A stretch of DNA of 64,000 nt from Bacteroidaceae bacterium (GTDB taxonomy: Bacteria > Bacteroidota > Bacteroidia > Bacteroidales > Bacteroidaceae), in assembly GCA_024401305.1 (NCBI GenBank), contig JAKSLI010000002.1, positions 1 to 64,000 on the forward strand, read 5' to 3'. The stretch's first letter is position 1, and each line of letters opens with the position of its first letter. Positions 8,429-17,505 of this stretch are shown in pieces. The position numbers were made by a program, and so were the translations under genes. The notes under the pieces were generated by a model. The model saw only the letters and a program-made list of their open reading frames with translations, was not told where the DNA came from and did not search any database.

Positions 8429-9484
8429 TTATATGATGTTGACCTCCGGATGGATGTCGATGCCGAATTTCATCAATACATCCTCGCGCACCTTTTCGCA
8501 AAGCGCAACGATTTCACTGCCGGAAGCGCCACCGAGATTTACGAGAACAAGTGCCTGCTTGTCGTGAACAGCAGCTCTTCCCAATGACTTTCCCTTCCAT
8601 CCGCATTGTTCTATCATCCATCCGGCAGGGATCTTCTCATGGTCTTCATCTATATAATAATGTGGCATTGCAGGATATTCTGCAAGCAACTGCTCGAACT
8701 TCTCGCGACTGACAACAGGATTCATAAAGAAACTGCCGCCATTGCCGAGTACCTTTGGATCGGGAAGTTTTGCGTTGCGAATGGCAATGATCGTGTCGCG
8801 TACATCCTGGGCAGTAGGTTCCTCGATGCCACGCTCTTCAAGTGCTTTCCTTATTCCTCCGTATTCAATGTGCGGAGTGAAGACGGTCGAGAGCTTGTAT
8901 GTTACGGAAGTGATGAAGAACTTGCCTTTCCATTCCTTCTTGAAACGACTCTGGCGGTAAGCATAGTCGCACTCGTCGTTCATTATCGTAACCTTCTTGC
9001 CAGTGGAAATCTCTACTGCATCGATGGAATGGATGATGTCCTTCGCCTCAACGCCGTAAGCGCCGATGTTCTGAACGGCAGAAGCACCGACATCGCCAGG
9101 GATGATTGACAGGTTCTCCATGCCGTAATAGCCGAGAGATACTGCGGTAGCAACAACATCATCAAAGCATTCGCCAGAGCCTGCCTTCAGGAAGACCCCT
9201 TCCGACTCTCCCACAAGGGGTGGGTTGATGCCAATGGCTTCAGGATCATCCAGAATTACGGATATGCCCTTGATGGCAGAATGCACGATGATACCGTCGT
9301 AATCCTGAGTGAGCAGCAGGTTGCTACCGCCGCCGATAACCATCGAAGGCTTTGTGCTCTTGACAATAAAAGGCAGCTTTTCGGCTGCCTCTTGTGCTGT
9401 TTCCACCTCCACAAATTGCCAGCACTTTGCGTCAATGCCGAAAGTGTTGTTGGGAAGGAGGGAGTAGTTTTCGTATATCTTCAT
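8429..9484 (-). CDS. murB: UDP-N-acetylmuramate dehydrogenase MurB
   Basis: A 351-residue FAD enzyme that reduces UDP-GlcNAc-enolpyruvate to UDP-MurNAc with NADPH in peptidoglycan synthesis. FAD-binding residues are seen in VIGGGSNLLLTQDYDGIIVH and in IPGDVGASAVQNIGAYGVE. The proton-donor serine sits in NGGSFFMNPVV, and the final conserved glutamate is near the C-terminus (IHPEVNII). The C-terminal domain and length fit type I MurB as in E. coli. The ATG at 9484 starts MKIYENYSLL. It starts 7 bases after pheS and is probably co-transcribed with it. Confidence 0.96.
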   Translation of the reverse strand: MKIYENYSLLPNNTFGIDAKCWQFVEVETAQEAAEKLPFIVKSTKPSMVIGGGSNLLLTQDYDGIIVHSAIKGISVILDDPEAIGINPPLVGESEGVFLKAGSGECFDDVVATAVSLGYYGMENLSIIPGDVGASAVQNIGAYGVEAKDIIHSIDAVEISTGKKVTIMNDECDYAYRQSRFKKEWKGKFFITSVTYKLSTVFTPHIEYGGIRKALEERGIEEPTAQDVRDTIIAIRNAKLPDPKVLGNGGSFFMNPVVSREKFEQLLAEYPAMPHYYIDEDHEKIPAGWMIEQCGWKGKSLGRAAVHDKQALVLVNLGGASGSEIVALCEKVREDVLMKFGIDIHPEVNII

Positions 9485-9491
9485 ATTTGTT

Positions 9492-10529
9492 TTATCTTGC
9501 AGCCTCGAATTCGCGGAGGAAGCGTACATCGTTCTCTGAGAACATGCGGAGGTCGGAAACCTGATACTTGAGGTTTGTGATACGCTCTACGCCAAGACCG
9601 AAAGCATAACCGCTGTAAACGCTGCTGTCGATGCCGCAGAGTTCAAGCACATTAGGGTCAACCATACCGCAACCGAGAATCTCTACCCAGCCAGTGTGCT
9701 TGCAGAAGCCGCAACCCTTACCGCCGCAGATGTGGCAAGAGATGTCCATTTCGGCTGATGGCTCTGTGAATGGGAAGTAAGATGGACGGAGACGGATGTC
9801 TGTATCTGGACCGAACATCTCGCGAGAGAATGTGAGGAGAACCTGCTTGAGGTCGGTGAACGATACATTCTTGTCGATGTAAAGACCTTCGATCTGGTGG
9901 AAGAAGCAGTGGGCACGGGCAGTGATTGCCTCGTTGCGATACACACGACCTGGGCAGATGATGCGGATAGGTGGCTGTGTGTTCTCCATGACGCGAGCCT
10001 GAACGGATGAGGTGTGTGAACGGAGAAGGATGTTCTTTGTCACATCGTTAGGATAGTTGCTTTCCACGAAGAATGTGTCCTGCATATCGCGTGCTGGATG
10101 GTCGGCAGCGAAGTTCATCTTGGTGAACACATGGAGATCGTCCTCAACCTCAGGACCGTCGGCAAGAGTGAAGCCCATGCGTGAGAAGATGTCGATGATT
10201 TCGTTCTTTACGATAGTGAGCGGATGGCGTGTGCCGAGTGCCACTGGATATGCGGTACGAGTGAGGTCGATGTCATCAGAACTTTCCTCTGCTGTCTGGA
10301 GCTCATCGCGAAGACCGTTGATCTTGTCGAAAGCTGCCTGCTTGAGGGCGTTGATCTTCATGCCGACTTCCTTCTTCTGGTCGGCAGGAACATTGCGGAA
10401 CTCTCCCATGAGAGCGTTGAGCGCACCCTTCTTTGAGAGATATTTAACGCGGAGTGCTTCTATTTCATCGAGATTCTTTGCTGTGAGACCTTCTATCTCA
10501 ACAAGCAATTCTTGGATTTTATTTAACAC
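9492..10529 (-). CDS. pheS: phenylalanine--tRNA ligase alpha subunit
   Basis: A 345-residue alpha subunit of PheRS, which charges tRNA-Phe. It shows an N-terminal coiled-coil region (about 1-90), then the class II core with HPARDMQDTFFV (motif 1 area), CPGRVYRNEAITARAHCFFH (motif 2) and GLGVERI (motif 3). A Cys cluster CHICGGKGCGFCKHTGW suggests a bound zinc, as in other Bacteroidota PheS. The beta subunit gene is not adjacent; the downstream neighbour is murB. A promoter lies about 75 bases upstream. Confidence 0.97.
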   Translation of the reverse strand: MLNKIQELLVEIEGLTAKNLDEIEALRVKYLSKKGALNALMGEFRNVPADQKKEVGMKINALKQAAFDKINGLRDELQTAEESSDDIDLTRTAYPVALGTRHPLTIVKNEIIDIFSRMGFTLADGPEVEDDLHVFTKMNFAADHPARDMQDTFFVESNYPNDVTKNILLRSHTSSVQARVMENTQPPIRIICPGRVYRNEAITARAHCFFHQIEGLYIDKNVSFTDLKQVLLTFSREMFGPDTDIRLRPSYFPFTEPSAEMDISCHICGGKGCGFCKHTGWVEILGCGMVDPNVLELCGIDSSVYSGYAFGLGVERITNLKYQVSDLRMFSENDVRFLREFEAAR

Positions 10530-10603
10530 AGTTGGTTAAGTTTTTGTAGTGTTTATAATCGTAAAAGGTTGTCATTTGATAACAAAATGACTTAAAACCG
10601 CTG

Positions 10604-10611
10604 CAAATTTA
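10604..10611 (-). promoter_or_regulatory. -7 box of the pheS-murB promoter
   Basis: TAAATTTG on the minus strand fits TAnnTTTG. It lies 75 bases before the pheS start. No clear TTTG at -33 was seen. Confidence 0.55.
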
Positions 10612-10653
10612 GAAAAAAAACAAGAATAAAGAATTAAGATGTGAGAATTATTG

Positions 10654-10661
10654 TAACTTTG
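10654..10661 (+). promoter_or_regulatory. -7 box of the lipoprotein/metallo-hydrolase promoter
   Basis: TAACTTTG is the most common form of the Bacteroidota -7 box. It lies 72 bases before the ATG at 10734, divergent from the pheS promoter. Confidence 0.7.
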
Positions 10662-10733
10662 CGGCTGATAATTTGATATATTAATTCAATTCAGACAATT
10701 AACAGACGATTAATTTACTCGTGTAATATAAAA

Positions 10734-11612
10734 ATGAGAAATTTCTGTTTCCTATTTGTTCTTCTGATGGTTGTTGGCATTGCAACCGTAAGCATGAGTG
10801 GCTGCAAGGATGCCAAGAAGGATCTTGATGCGTTGGCTGACTCTCTTGCAGTGACCGACACATTGGCAAATGATACTGACAGCGTGGTCGATGATACTCC
10901 GCTGTCGGAAATGGAATTGCTTATGGGCGAGAAGCCTATGCCAAAGGCTGCTGATGAACTTTTCGACGATTTCTTCTTCAATTTCTCAAACAATCGCAAG
11001 GTTCAGAAAGAGCGCATACAGTGGCCGCTGGTTACCATTGTCAACGGTGTGAAGAAGACCATAGAGGAAAACAAATGGACAATGGAGCGATTCTACTCGG
11101 AAGACGGCTTCTATGTGATGCTGCTTGATGATGTGAAGCAGACACAGCTTGCCAAGGATACTGCTCTCACAAATGTTGTTGTGAAGCATGTGGACATACC
11201 TCGAAACAGCCTGGAGAACTTCGTGTTCAATCGCATTGATGGACAGTGGATGATGACGGAAAAGGAAAAGGAATCGCTTTCGGAATCAAAGAATGCCGGC
11301 TTCCTTCGCTTCTACCAGAAGTTTGCAACAGACTCCATCTATTGCCAGCAAAGCCTGACAGAGAGCATTTCGTTCACAGGACCTGACGAGGAAGACGAGA
11401 ACATAACGACAACCCGCGAAATTTCTGCAGAAGAATACGGCTACTGGGCACCTGAACTCATGACGGACTTCTACACCGTTTCATACGGACAAAAGAACGA
11501 GTCGTCGAACAGCAAGGTGTTCATCATGCGTCAGCCTTCAAGCTCTCAGGAGTGCAGGATGTATTTCCGCCGTCAAGGTTCACAATGGAAATTGTATAAG
11601 TTGGAAGAATAA
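10734..11612 (+). CDS. DUF4348-type lipoprotein
   Basis: A 292-residue protein of unknown function. A lipoprotein signal peptide ends at SMSGC (Cys near residue 24), followed by an acidic linker and a globular part (about 70-292). The pattern DELFDDFFFNFSNN and the C-terminal YFRRQGSQWKLYKLEE resemble the DUF4348 family of Bacteroidales lipoproteins. It is probably anchored in an envelope membrane. Its stop overlaps the start of the next gene by one base (TAATG), so translation is probably coupled. Confidence 0.8.
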   Translation: MRNFCFLFVLLMVVGIATVSMSGCKDAKKDLDALADSLAVTDTLANDTDSVVDDTPLSEMELLMGEKPMPKAADELFDDFFFNFSNNRKVQKERIQWPLVTIVNGVKKTIEENKWTMERFYSEDGFYVMLLDDVKQTQLAKDTALTNVVVKHVDIPRNSLENFVFNRIDGQWMMTEKEKESLSESKNAGFLRFYQKFATDSIYCQQSLTESISFTGPDEEDENITTTREISAEEYGYWAPELMTDFYTVSYGQKNESSNSKVFIMRQPSSSQECRMYFRRQGSQWKLYKLEE

Positions 11613-12475
11613 TGCAAAAGCCAAAACTAAAGATAACTCTTCTCGGAACAGGAACATCATGTGGTGTTCCTGTTGTCGGTTGTAACTGCCCTGTGTGCCA
11701 AAGCAGCAACCCAAAGGACAAGCGTTTGCGCACATCGGCAATGGTGGAGTCTGAAAACACTCGCATTCTCATTGACTGTGGTCCGGACTTCTATCAGCAG
11801 ATGCTTCGCCATTTCCAGGGTGTAAGCTTCAAGGAGCAGTTGAACATCTGTGGCGATTTGTATAACACGGAAGATTTCTCAAACATCACTCCTTGCAAAC
11901 ATTCAAGCAAGATTGACGCTGTCTTCATTTCGCATATTCACTATGACCACTGTGGAGGAATCGACGATTTGCGTCCGTTCTGCGTGTTTGGCGATATCAA
12001 AATCTATAGCAATGAAGCTGTTATCGACAACATGCACCACACCTTGCCATATCTGTTTGCTGAAAACAAGTATCCCGGCATTCCGCAGATTACTGCAAGT
12101 GCTTATCAAAACCATGACACGATAACCGTTGGAGACATTGATGTCCAGGTGTTTACCGTAAATCATGGTGAACTTCCGATAAGTGCTTTCCGCATCGGCA
12201 ATTTCGCTTATATCACGGATATGAAGACCATTGACGACAGTGAGTTGCCTTATCTTGAAGGCATAGAAACACTCGTTGTGAACGCTCTCCGCTTTGAACC
12301 GCAGCACAAGACTCACCTGATGGTTGACGAGGCTATTGATTTCTCACGCAAGATTGGAGCAAAGAGGGTTTTCTTTACTCACATGTGTCACGATGTCGGA
12401 CTTCATGACGAAGTGAACGAGAAACTGCCTGAAGGATATGAACTCGGTTTCGACGGACAGGTTATCGAGATGTAA
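11612..12475 (+). CDS. MBL-fold metallo-hydrolase (PhnP-like)
   Basis: A 287-residue protein with the metallo-beta-lactamase fold. HIHYDHCGGIDDL carries the HxHxDH metal ligands, and further ligands are in VNHGE and FFTHMCHD. The N-terminal LLGTGTSCGVPVVGC and paired cysteines (NCPVCQ) match the PhnP-like phosphodiesterase branch. The natural substrate is probably a cyclic phosphodiester, which is not certain. It is the second gene of a two-gene unit with the lipoprotein. Confidence 0.9.
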   Translation: MQKPKLKITLLGTGTSCGVPVVGCNCPVCQSSNPKDKRLRTSAMVESENTRILIDCGPDFYQQMLRHFQGVSFKEQLNICGDLYNTEDFSNITPCKHSSKIDAVFISHIHYDHCGGIDDLRPFCVFGDIKIYSNEAVIDNMHHTLPYLFAENKYPGIPQITASAYQNHDTITVGDIDVQVFTVNHGELPISAFRIGNFAYITDMKTIDDSELPYLEGIETLVVNALRFEPQHKTHLMVDEAIDFSRKIGAKRVFFTHMCHDVGLHDEVNEKLPEGYELGFDGQVIEM

Positions 12476-12496
12476 AAAGAAGGAAACTGGAGCAGT

Positions 12497-13423
12497 TTAT
12501 TTCCTGTAAGGTACGATGAAGTTGATAACCTCTTTACTGATATCTACCGTAAACTCACCCTTAGGCGTATTTATCATGGCTCCATCAACGCTGACAGCTA
12601 TTGACTGCACCTCGCTGAACACAATCTTCTGCGTGCGGTAAGGCTGTACATTCTTATGCTTCAGGAACTTTCCTGTGAGAAGCAAGTAGAAGCCCATGAA
12701 TATTCCTGACAATTGCGTGATTGTGACTGCCGAGACATCAAGCATTCCGTTGTAAGGAACGGCGGAAGGTGTCTGTCCATAACCGGTGCAATTGCCTATG
12801 CAGACTGTCATGAAGTTGCCTTCTACAACCTCATGGTTCAGTGCAAACTTCATCTTATAGACAGAGCGTTGGAATATTAGGATAAGCGTTGAAACGAGGA
12901 AAGAGAGTTTGCGGGAGAAGAGTATTCTGCGGGTATTGTGACGAACGCGAGTGATGTGTGCCGATAAACCGAGGTTTATGCAGTTCAGGAAGTGGCGTCG
13001 GCAGCACTCGTTGTCCTTGTTTGAGTAGCGTATGCAACCAACATCTATCTTTCGCGTATTGCCCTTCTTGATATAGTCAACACAATCCTCGACAGAAGCG
13101 TCGCGGAGTCCCCAAAAGCCTGCAAATGAATTGATTGTTCCGTAAGGTATTACGCCGAGATTTATTTCTTTCTGTAAATCTACGGGAAGGGCGAGGATGC
13201 TGTTTACGGCGAGGTTCAAGGAGCGGTCGCCGCCAACGATTACCATTGTACGGCAGCCTTCAGCGATAGCAATGGTCACCAGTGTGTCAACCTGCTTCTC
13301 CTTGGTTGTCACATAAAGATTGTATTCCAAATCATTCTTTTGGAACAGCTCTTCCACCTGTTTCTTCATCTTGCCTTTCATGTTAAGGCCAGACTTTGGG
13401 CAATATATTATAGCGTACTTCAT
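12497..13423 (-). CDS. diacylglycerol kinase family lipid kinase, divergent catalytic motif
   Basis: A 308-residue protein of the DgkB/YegS/sphingosine-kinase fold: N-terminal nucleotide-binding domain (about 1-130) and C-terminal beta-sandwich domain. The usual GGDGT-x-NE signature reads GGDRSLNLAVN, and the following P-x-GT-x-N loop reads PYGTINSFAG. The nucleotide-binding glycine and threonine and the glutamate are therefore changed. It may phosphorylate an unusual lipid (Bacteroidales make sphingolipids) or have reduced activity. It starts 16 bases after miaA and probably shares its transcript. Confidence 0.85.
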   Translation of the reverse strand: MKYAIIYCPKSGLNMKGKMKKQVEELFQKNDLEYNLYVTTKEKQVDTLVTIAIAEGCRTMVIVGGDRSLNLAVNSILALPVDLQKEINLGVIPYGTINSFAGFWGLRDASVEDCVDYIKKGNTRKIDVGCIRYSNKDNECCRRHFLNCINLGLSAHITRVRHNTRRILFSRKLSFLVSTLILIFQRSVYKMKFALNHEVVEGNFMTVCIGNCTGYGQTPSAVPYNGMLDVSAVTITQLSGIFMGFYLLLTGKFLKHKNVQPYRTQKIVFSEVQSIAVSVDGAMINTPKGEFTVDISKEVINFIVPYRK

Positions 13424-13438
13424 TTGAATGTGTAAAGT

Positions 13439-14422
13439 CTAAAGTGTAGTGTGTAAAGTGTTCAACACCATCTTCACCTTCTCTTCCATTGGCAGTTCAT
13501 AATCTATCCAGTTGATGTGAAGACCGCGCTTTTCCATTCCACGGAACCAAGTCATCTGTCGCTTTGCGAACTGATGTATGGCTATCTCCAGTTGACGGCG
13601 CATCTCATCGTATGATAACTCACCTGTCAGATATAGTGTAACGAACTTGTACTCAAGACCATAGTAAATCAGATCTTCTGGTGCCACACCACTGTCAAGA
13701 ATGCGCCTTATCTCGTCTATCATGCCTTCTTCAAGTCGAGCGTCAAGTCGCTGCGTAATGCGTTGGCGGCGTAGTTCGCGTGAGATGTCGGTGCCGAAGA
13801 TGAGAGTAGCTCCATCCGATTCCTCACGGTGTTGATGGTCTTGGCTTGAATTTGTTTTTTCGTTTTCGTTTTCGTCTTCGTTTTCGTTTTCGTTTTCGTT
13901 CTGAAGCATGTAAGTCTCAATCTCGATGGCGCGGATTGCTCGCTTGCATGAGTCAACATCAGTCTTGTTGTGCATGTTGGAACCCGTCTTTTTCTTGAGT
14001 TCTTCAAGTATGGCAGTCAGTTCCTCAAGCGATTTCCCTTCGAGTGATGCGCGCAGTTCCTTGTTCTCTGGCACACGCTGCAGGTTATAGTTCTTCAACA
14101 CAGCCTCGATGTAAAGACCTGTTCCGCCGCACAAGACTGGCGTTTTTCCTCGCGATACGATGTCGTCGTGTGCGGTCAGGAAGTCCTGCTGATAGCGAAA
14201 TAGGTTATATTTCTCGCCAGCATCGCAGATGTCTATTAGGTGGTAAGGTACGATGGTTCCGTCGGCAAGCTGATAGTCTGCCAAATCCTTTCCTGTGCCG
14301 ATGTCCATGCCGCGATATACCTGTCGGGAATCGGCGGAGATAATTTCCCCGTCGATGGCGGCAGCAAGTGCCACTGCCAGTTTTGTCTTTCCGGATGCTG
14401 TTGGTCCGAGAATTGTAATCAT
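13439..14422 (-). CDS. miaA: tRNA dimethylallyltransferase MiaA
   Basis: A 327-residue enzyme that transfers an isoprenyl group to A37 of tRNAs reading UNN codons. The P-loop ILGPTASGKTKLAV is at the N-terminus, followed by SADSRQVYRGMDIGTGK, and the C-terminal KRQMTWFRG is typical. The ATG at 14422 gives the usual N-terminus; the further upstream in-frame ATG (14452) overlaps the promoter. A repeat-encoded run of alternating Asn/Glu sits at about residues 175-190, where other MiaA proteins have a short loop. Confidence 0.95.
   Translation of the reverse strand: MITILGPTASGKTKLAVALAAAIDGEIISADSRQVYRGMDIGTGKDLADYQLADGTIVPYHLIDICDAGEKYNLFRYQQDFLTAHDDIVSRGKTPVLCGGTGLYIEAVLKNYNLQRVPENKELRASLEGKSLEELTAILEELKKKTGSNMHNKTDVDSCKRAIRAIEIETYMLQNENENENEDENENEKTNSSQDHQHREESDGATLIFGTDISRELRRQRITQRLDARLEEGMIDEIRRILDSGVAPEDLIYYGLEYKFVTLYLTGELSYDEMRRQLEIAIHQFAKRQMTWFRGMEKRGLHINWIDYELPMEEKVKMVLNTLHTTL
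13854..13902 (-). repeat. hexanucleotide repeat inside miaA
   Basis: About eight imperfect copies of CGTTTT (GAAAAC on the coding strand) in frame, coding alternating Asn and Glu with one Asp. The unit is six bases, so gain or loss of units keeps the frame. The same word recurs at 61279-61313 at the end of the Nudix gene. Confidence 0.9.
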
Positions 14423-14449
14423 AGGTTCTGTGCGAGTATAATTTGTTTG

Positions 14450-14457
14450 CAAAAGTA
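14450..14457 (-). promoter_or_regulatory. -7 box of the miaA promoter
   Basis: TACTTTTG on the minus strand, 27 bases before the chosen miaA start. It supports the start at 14422, since the upstream ATG at 14452 lies inside the box. Confidence 0.6.
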
Positions 14458-14519
14458 CATTTTTTTGTGCAATTATTCATATTTTATAATAAATGTTATC
14501 GCAAAAAGATAAAAATATG

Positions 14520-14527
14520 TAACTTTG
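14520..14527 (+). promoter_or_regulatory. -7 box of the sppA promoter
   Basis: TAACTTTG, 44 bases before the sppA ATG, back to back with the miaA promoter. It probably drives sppA-lpxK-thiL. Confidence 0.7.
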
Positions 14528-14571
14528 CGCAAGATTATACCCGTTGTTTAACCCAAATAATAACATATAAA

Positions 14572-16338
14572 ATGAGTTTTATAAAACAAGTCCTTGCCAC
14601 CGTAGTTGGCATTATGGCGTTTTTCGCGATTATGACGATCTTCTTTATCGTCAGTCTCGTTGGTATGGCTTTTTCTGGTGGTAGCACCGAGTCAATCAAG
14701 GATAATTCAGTGTTTGTAGTTAGCCTTAAAGGTCAACTTACAGAGCGTTCAGAAGTAGATCCTCTCAGCGCTTTTCTTGGCGAAGGCACAGAATCTGTAG
14801 CACTCGATGAACTCGTTAGCAACATCAAGAAGGCTAAGGAGAATGACGATGTGAAGGGTATCTTCCTTGATTGCGGAGTTTTCAGTTCTGATTCTTACGC
14901 ATCTCTTGAGGAAATTCGCCGCCAGCTCCTTGATTTCAAGAAGCAGGGCAAGTGGATCGTGGCTTATGGCGATGAATATGCAACAGGCACTTATTATCTG
15001 GCATCTGTAGCTGATAAGATTCTCGTTCACCCTCATGGTATCGTGGATTGGCATGGTATGGCATCAAACCCAATGTTCCTTAAGGATGCCCTCGCTAAGT
15101 TTGGCGTGAAATACACTGTCACAAAGGTGGGCAAGTATAAGAGCGCTCCTGAGATGATGACTGCTGATGGCATGAGCGATTATAACCGCGAGCAGGTAAC
15201 AGCTTATGTGCAAGGCATTTGGAATAACATCGTAGCTGATGTAGCAAAGAGCCGCGGCGTTTCTGCTGATAAGCTTAACCAGTATGCCGATAGCCTTATC
15301 ACCTTCGATGATCCACAGAATTATGTGAAGTACAAGATGGTTGACCAGCTTGCGCAGAAGCAGGAGGTGAAGTCTATCGTGAAGAAGATGCTCAAAATTG
15401 ATGAGGACGACGATATCAATACCGTTTCAATGGCTACGATGAAGGCTCAGGACGAGGTTGACAAAGGCGGCGACGAGGTTGCTGTTTACTATGCTTACGG
15501 CGACATTGTTGACGAGGTAGCTTCTGGTCTTTCTGCTGAGACTCAGATCGTAGGCGATGATGTTGCTGACGATCTTCTCGAACTTGCTGACGACGATGAT
15601 GTGAAGGCTGTTGTTCTTCGCGTAAACAGTGGTGGCGGTAGTGCTTTTGCTTCTGAGAAGATGTGGCAGGCCATGAAGACGCTCAAGGCAAAGAAGCCTG
15701 TTGTTGTTTCAATGGGTGGCATGGCTGCTTCTGGCGGTTACTACATGAGCTGCCTTGCTAACTGGATTGTTGCAGAGAAGACTACTCTCACAGGTTCTAT
15801 CGGTATCTTCGGAATGTTCCCTGATTTCAGCAACCTTATCACAGAGAAACTTGGCGTGAAGTACGACCTCGTAAAGACGAATGAACATGCTGACTTCGGT
15901 ACAATGTCACGCTCTATCAACAACGATGAGATGGCAATTCTTGACAAATACATCACTCGTGGTTACGACCTCTTCCTCTCTCGCGTTTCTGAAGGTCGCA
16001 AGATGAAGAAGGATGCTGTTGACGAGGTCGCACAGGGTCGCGTATGGCTTGGACAGGATGCTATCAAACAGAAACTCGTTGACCAGATTGGCGGTATTGA
16101 CGATGCCGTAAAGAAGGCTGCAGAACTCGCAAAGCTCAAGGAGTATCACCATGCTAACTACCCAGTAAAGGAAGAGTTCTCAATGAAGATGCTCGCAGAT
16201 AAGCAGAAGAAAGGCATCCTCGACGAGCAGCTCCGTGCTACACTCGGCGATTTCTATGTGCCATTCACTCTCGTGAAGACCATCAACGAGCAGAACCGTA
16301 TCCAGGCAAGAATCCCTTACATCATTAATATAAAGTAG
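14572..16338 (+). CDS. sppA: signal peptide peptidase SppA (67K type)
   Basis: A 588-residue membrane-bound serine protease that clears cleaved signal peptides. One N-terminal transmembrane segment (about residues 8-32) precedes two tandem peptidase-S49 halves. The catalytic lysine is likely in KVGKYKSAPEMM (first half), and the serine in GGMAASGGYYMS (second half), as in the E. coli tandem form. The ATG at 14572 places the promoter upstream and gives a short cytoplasmic tail. It is followed by lpxK 16 bases later. Confidence 0.95.
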   Translation: MSFIKQVLATVVGIMAFFAIMTIFFIVSLVGMAFSGGSTESIKDNSVFVVSLKGQLTERSEVDPLSAFLGEGTESVALDELVSNIKKAKENDDVKGIFLDCGVFSSDSYASLEEIRRQLLDFKKQGKWIVAYGDEYATGTYYLASVADKILVHPHGIVDWHGMASNPMFLKDALAKFGVKYTVTKVGKYKSAPEMMTADGMSDYNREQVTAYVQGIWNNIVADVAKSRGVSADKLNQYADSLITFDDPQNYVKYKMVDQLAQKQEVKSIVKKMLKIDEDDDINTVSMATMKAQDEVDKGGDEVAVYYAYGDIVDEVASGLSAETQIVGDDVADDLLELADDDDVKAVVLRVNSGGGSAFASEKMWQAMKTLKAKKPVVVSMGGMAASGGYYMSCLANWIVAEKTTLTGSIGIFGMFPDFSNLITEKLGVKYDLVKTNEHADFGTMSRSINNDEMAILDKYITRGYDLFLSRVSEGRKMKKDAVDEVAQGRVWLGQDAIKQKLVDQIGGIDDAVKKAAELAKLKEYHHANYPVKEEFSMKMLADKQKKGILDEQLRATLGDFYVPFTLVKTINEQNRIQARIPYIINIK

Positions 16339-16354
16339 TTCAATAAACTGACAC

Positions 16355-17503
16355 ATGCGCTTCCTTCTCTTCCCAATGGCTTGGATTTACGGACTCGTTA
16401 TTGCTGTCCGCAATCACCTCTTCGACACAAATGTGCTGAAGCGGAGGAGTTTTAACATTCCCGTCATTTCGGTGGGTAACATCACGATGTGCGGCACGGG
16501 CAAGACACCTCATACGGAGTATATTCTTCGTTTGCTGAAGAACTCTTGCAAGACAGCCGTTCTCAGCCGTGGTTACAAGCGACAGACAAAGGGGTATGTG
16601 CTTGCTACCGATAAGTCGGAGATGATGGATATTGGTGATGAACCGTACCAGATGCACAAGAAGTTCCCGGATGTAACGGTGGCTGTCTGCGAGAAGAGAT
16701 GCGATGGCGTGGAGCGACTTATTGAAGATGAGCATGTCGAGGCTGTTGTCCTTGACGATGCTTACCAGCACAGATACATCGAGCCAGGCCTTAGCTTGCT
16801 CCTTGTTGACTTCCATCGTCCTATCTATCGCGACCATCTTTTGCCGGTAGGAATGCTCCGAGAACCAGCTTCTTCCAAGAAACGAGCCGACATCATCGTC
16901 ATTACGAAATGTCCTCATGACATAAGTCCGCTCGACATCCGTGTTTGCACTAACGACATCCGCACGCTTGCGTTCCAGAAGCTGTTCTTCTCAACGATGG
17001 ATTATTCTCCTCTTGAACCGCTCTATCACAAGGATCAACCGAGAATTCCGCTGCTCAACCTGAAGAACATGAACATTCTTCTCGTTACGGCAATCGGTTC
17101 GCCTGAGCATATTGTCAAAGACTTGGAACCTTATGGCGCCAAGTTCAAGGAACTGCATTACCGTGATCATTTCCAGTTTACGGAGAAGGAAGTCTATGAA
17201 ATTAACGAGACTTTCTCTTTCATGCCGTCGCCAAAGATCATGCTCACTACGGAGAAGGATGCAACCAGACTGCAGAACATCAACGGTTTTTCGCTTGAAC
17301 TCAAGAAATCTGCTTATACATTGCCTATCAAGGTGCGAATCCTGCTTGGTCAGGAAGAGGAGTTCAATAGACTCATTCTTGATTATGTATTCAAGGACTC
17401 TACCGACATCAGTGCCGTTTTGCCACAGGCAGAAGACAAGGCAGAGGGAAATCAGGTTGACGAATCAATAAGCAACCCAGTAACAATCAGCTTTAAGGAT
17501 TAA
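16355..17503 (+). CDS. lpxK: tetraacyldisaccharide 4'-kinase
   Basis: A 382-residue inner-membrane-associated kinase that adds the 4'-phosphate to lipid A disaccharide in LPS synthesis. The N-terminal hydrophobic helix (FPMAWIYGLVIAVRNHLFD) and the P-loop GNITMCGTGKTPHTEYI are characteristic. The conserved DDAYQHRYIEPGLSLLLVDF follows. The last 40 residues form an acidic, probably flexible tail. It starts 16 bases after sppA and ends 2 bases before thiL, which supports one operon. Confidence 0.95.
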   Translation: MRFLLFPMAWIYGLVIAVRNHLFDTNVLKRRSFNIPVISVGNITMCGTGKTPHTEYILRLLKNSCKTAVLSRGYKRQTKGYVLATDKSEMMDIGDEPYQMHKKFPDVTVAVCEKRCDGVERLIEDEHVEAVVLDDAYQHRYIEPGLSLLLVDFHRPIYRDHLLPVGMLREPASSKKRADIIVITKCPHDISPLDIRVCTNDIRTLAFQKLFFSTMDYSPLEPLYHKDQPRIPLLNLKNMNILLVTAIGSPEHIVKDLEPYGAKFKELHYRDHFQFTEKEVYEINETFSFMPSPKIMLTTEKDATRLQNINGFSLELKKSAYTLPIKVRILLGQEEEFNRLILDYVFKDSTDISAVLPQAEDKAEGNQVDESISNPVTISFKD

Positions 17504-17505
17504 AA

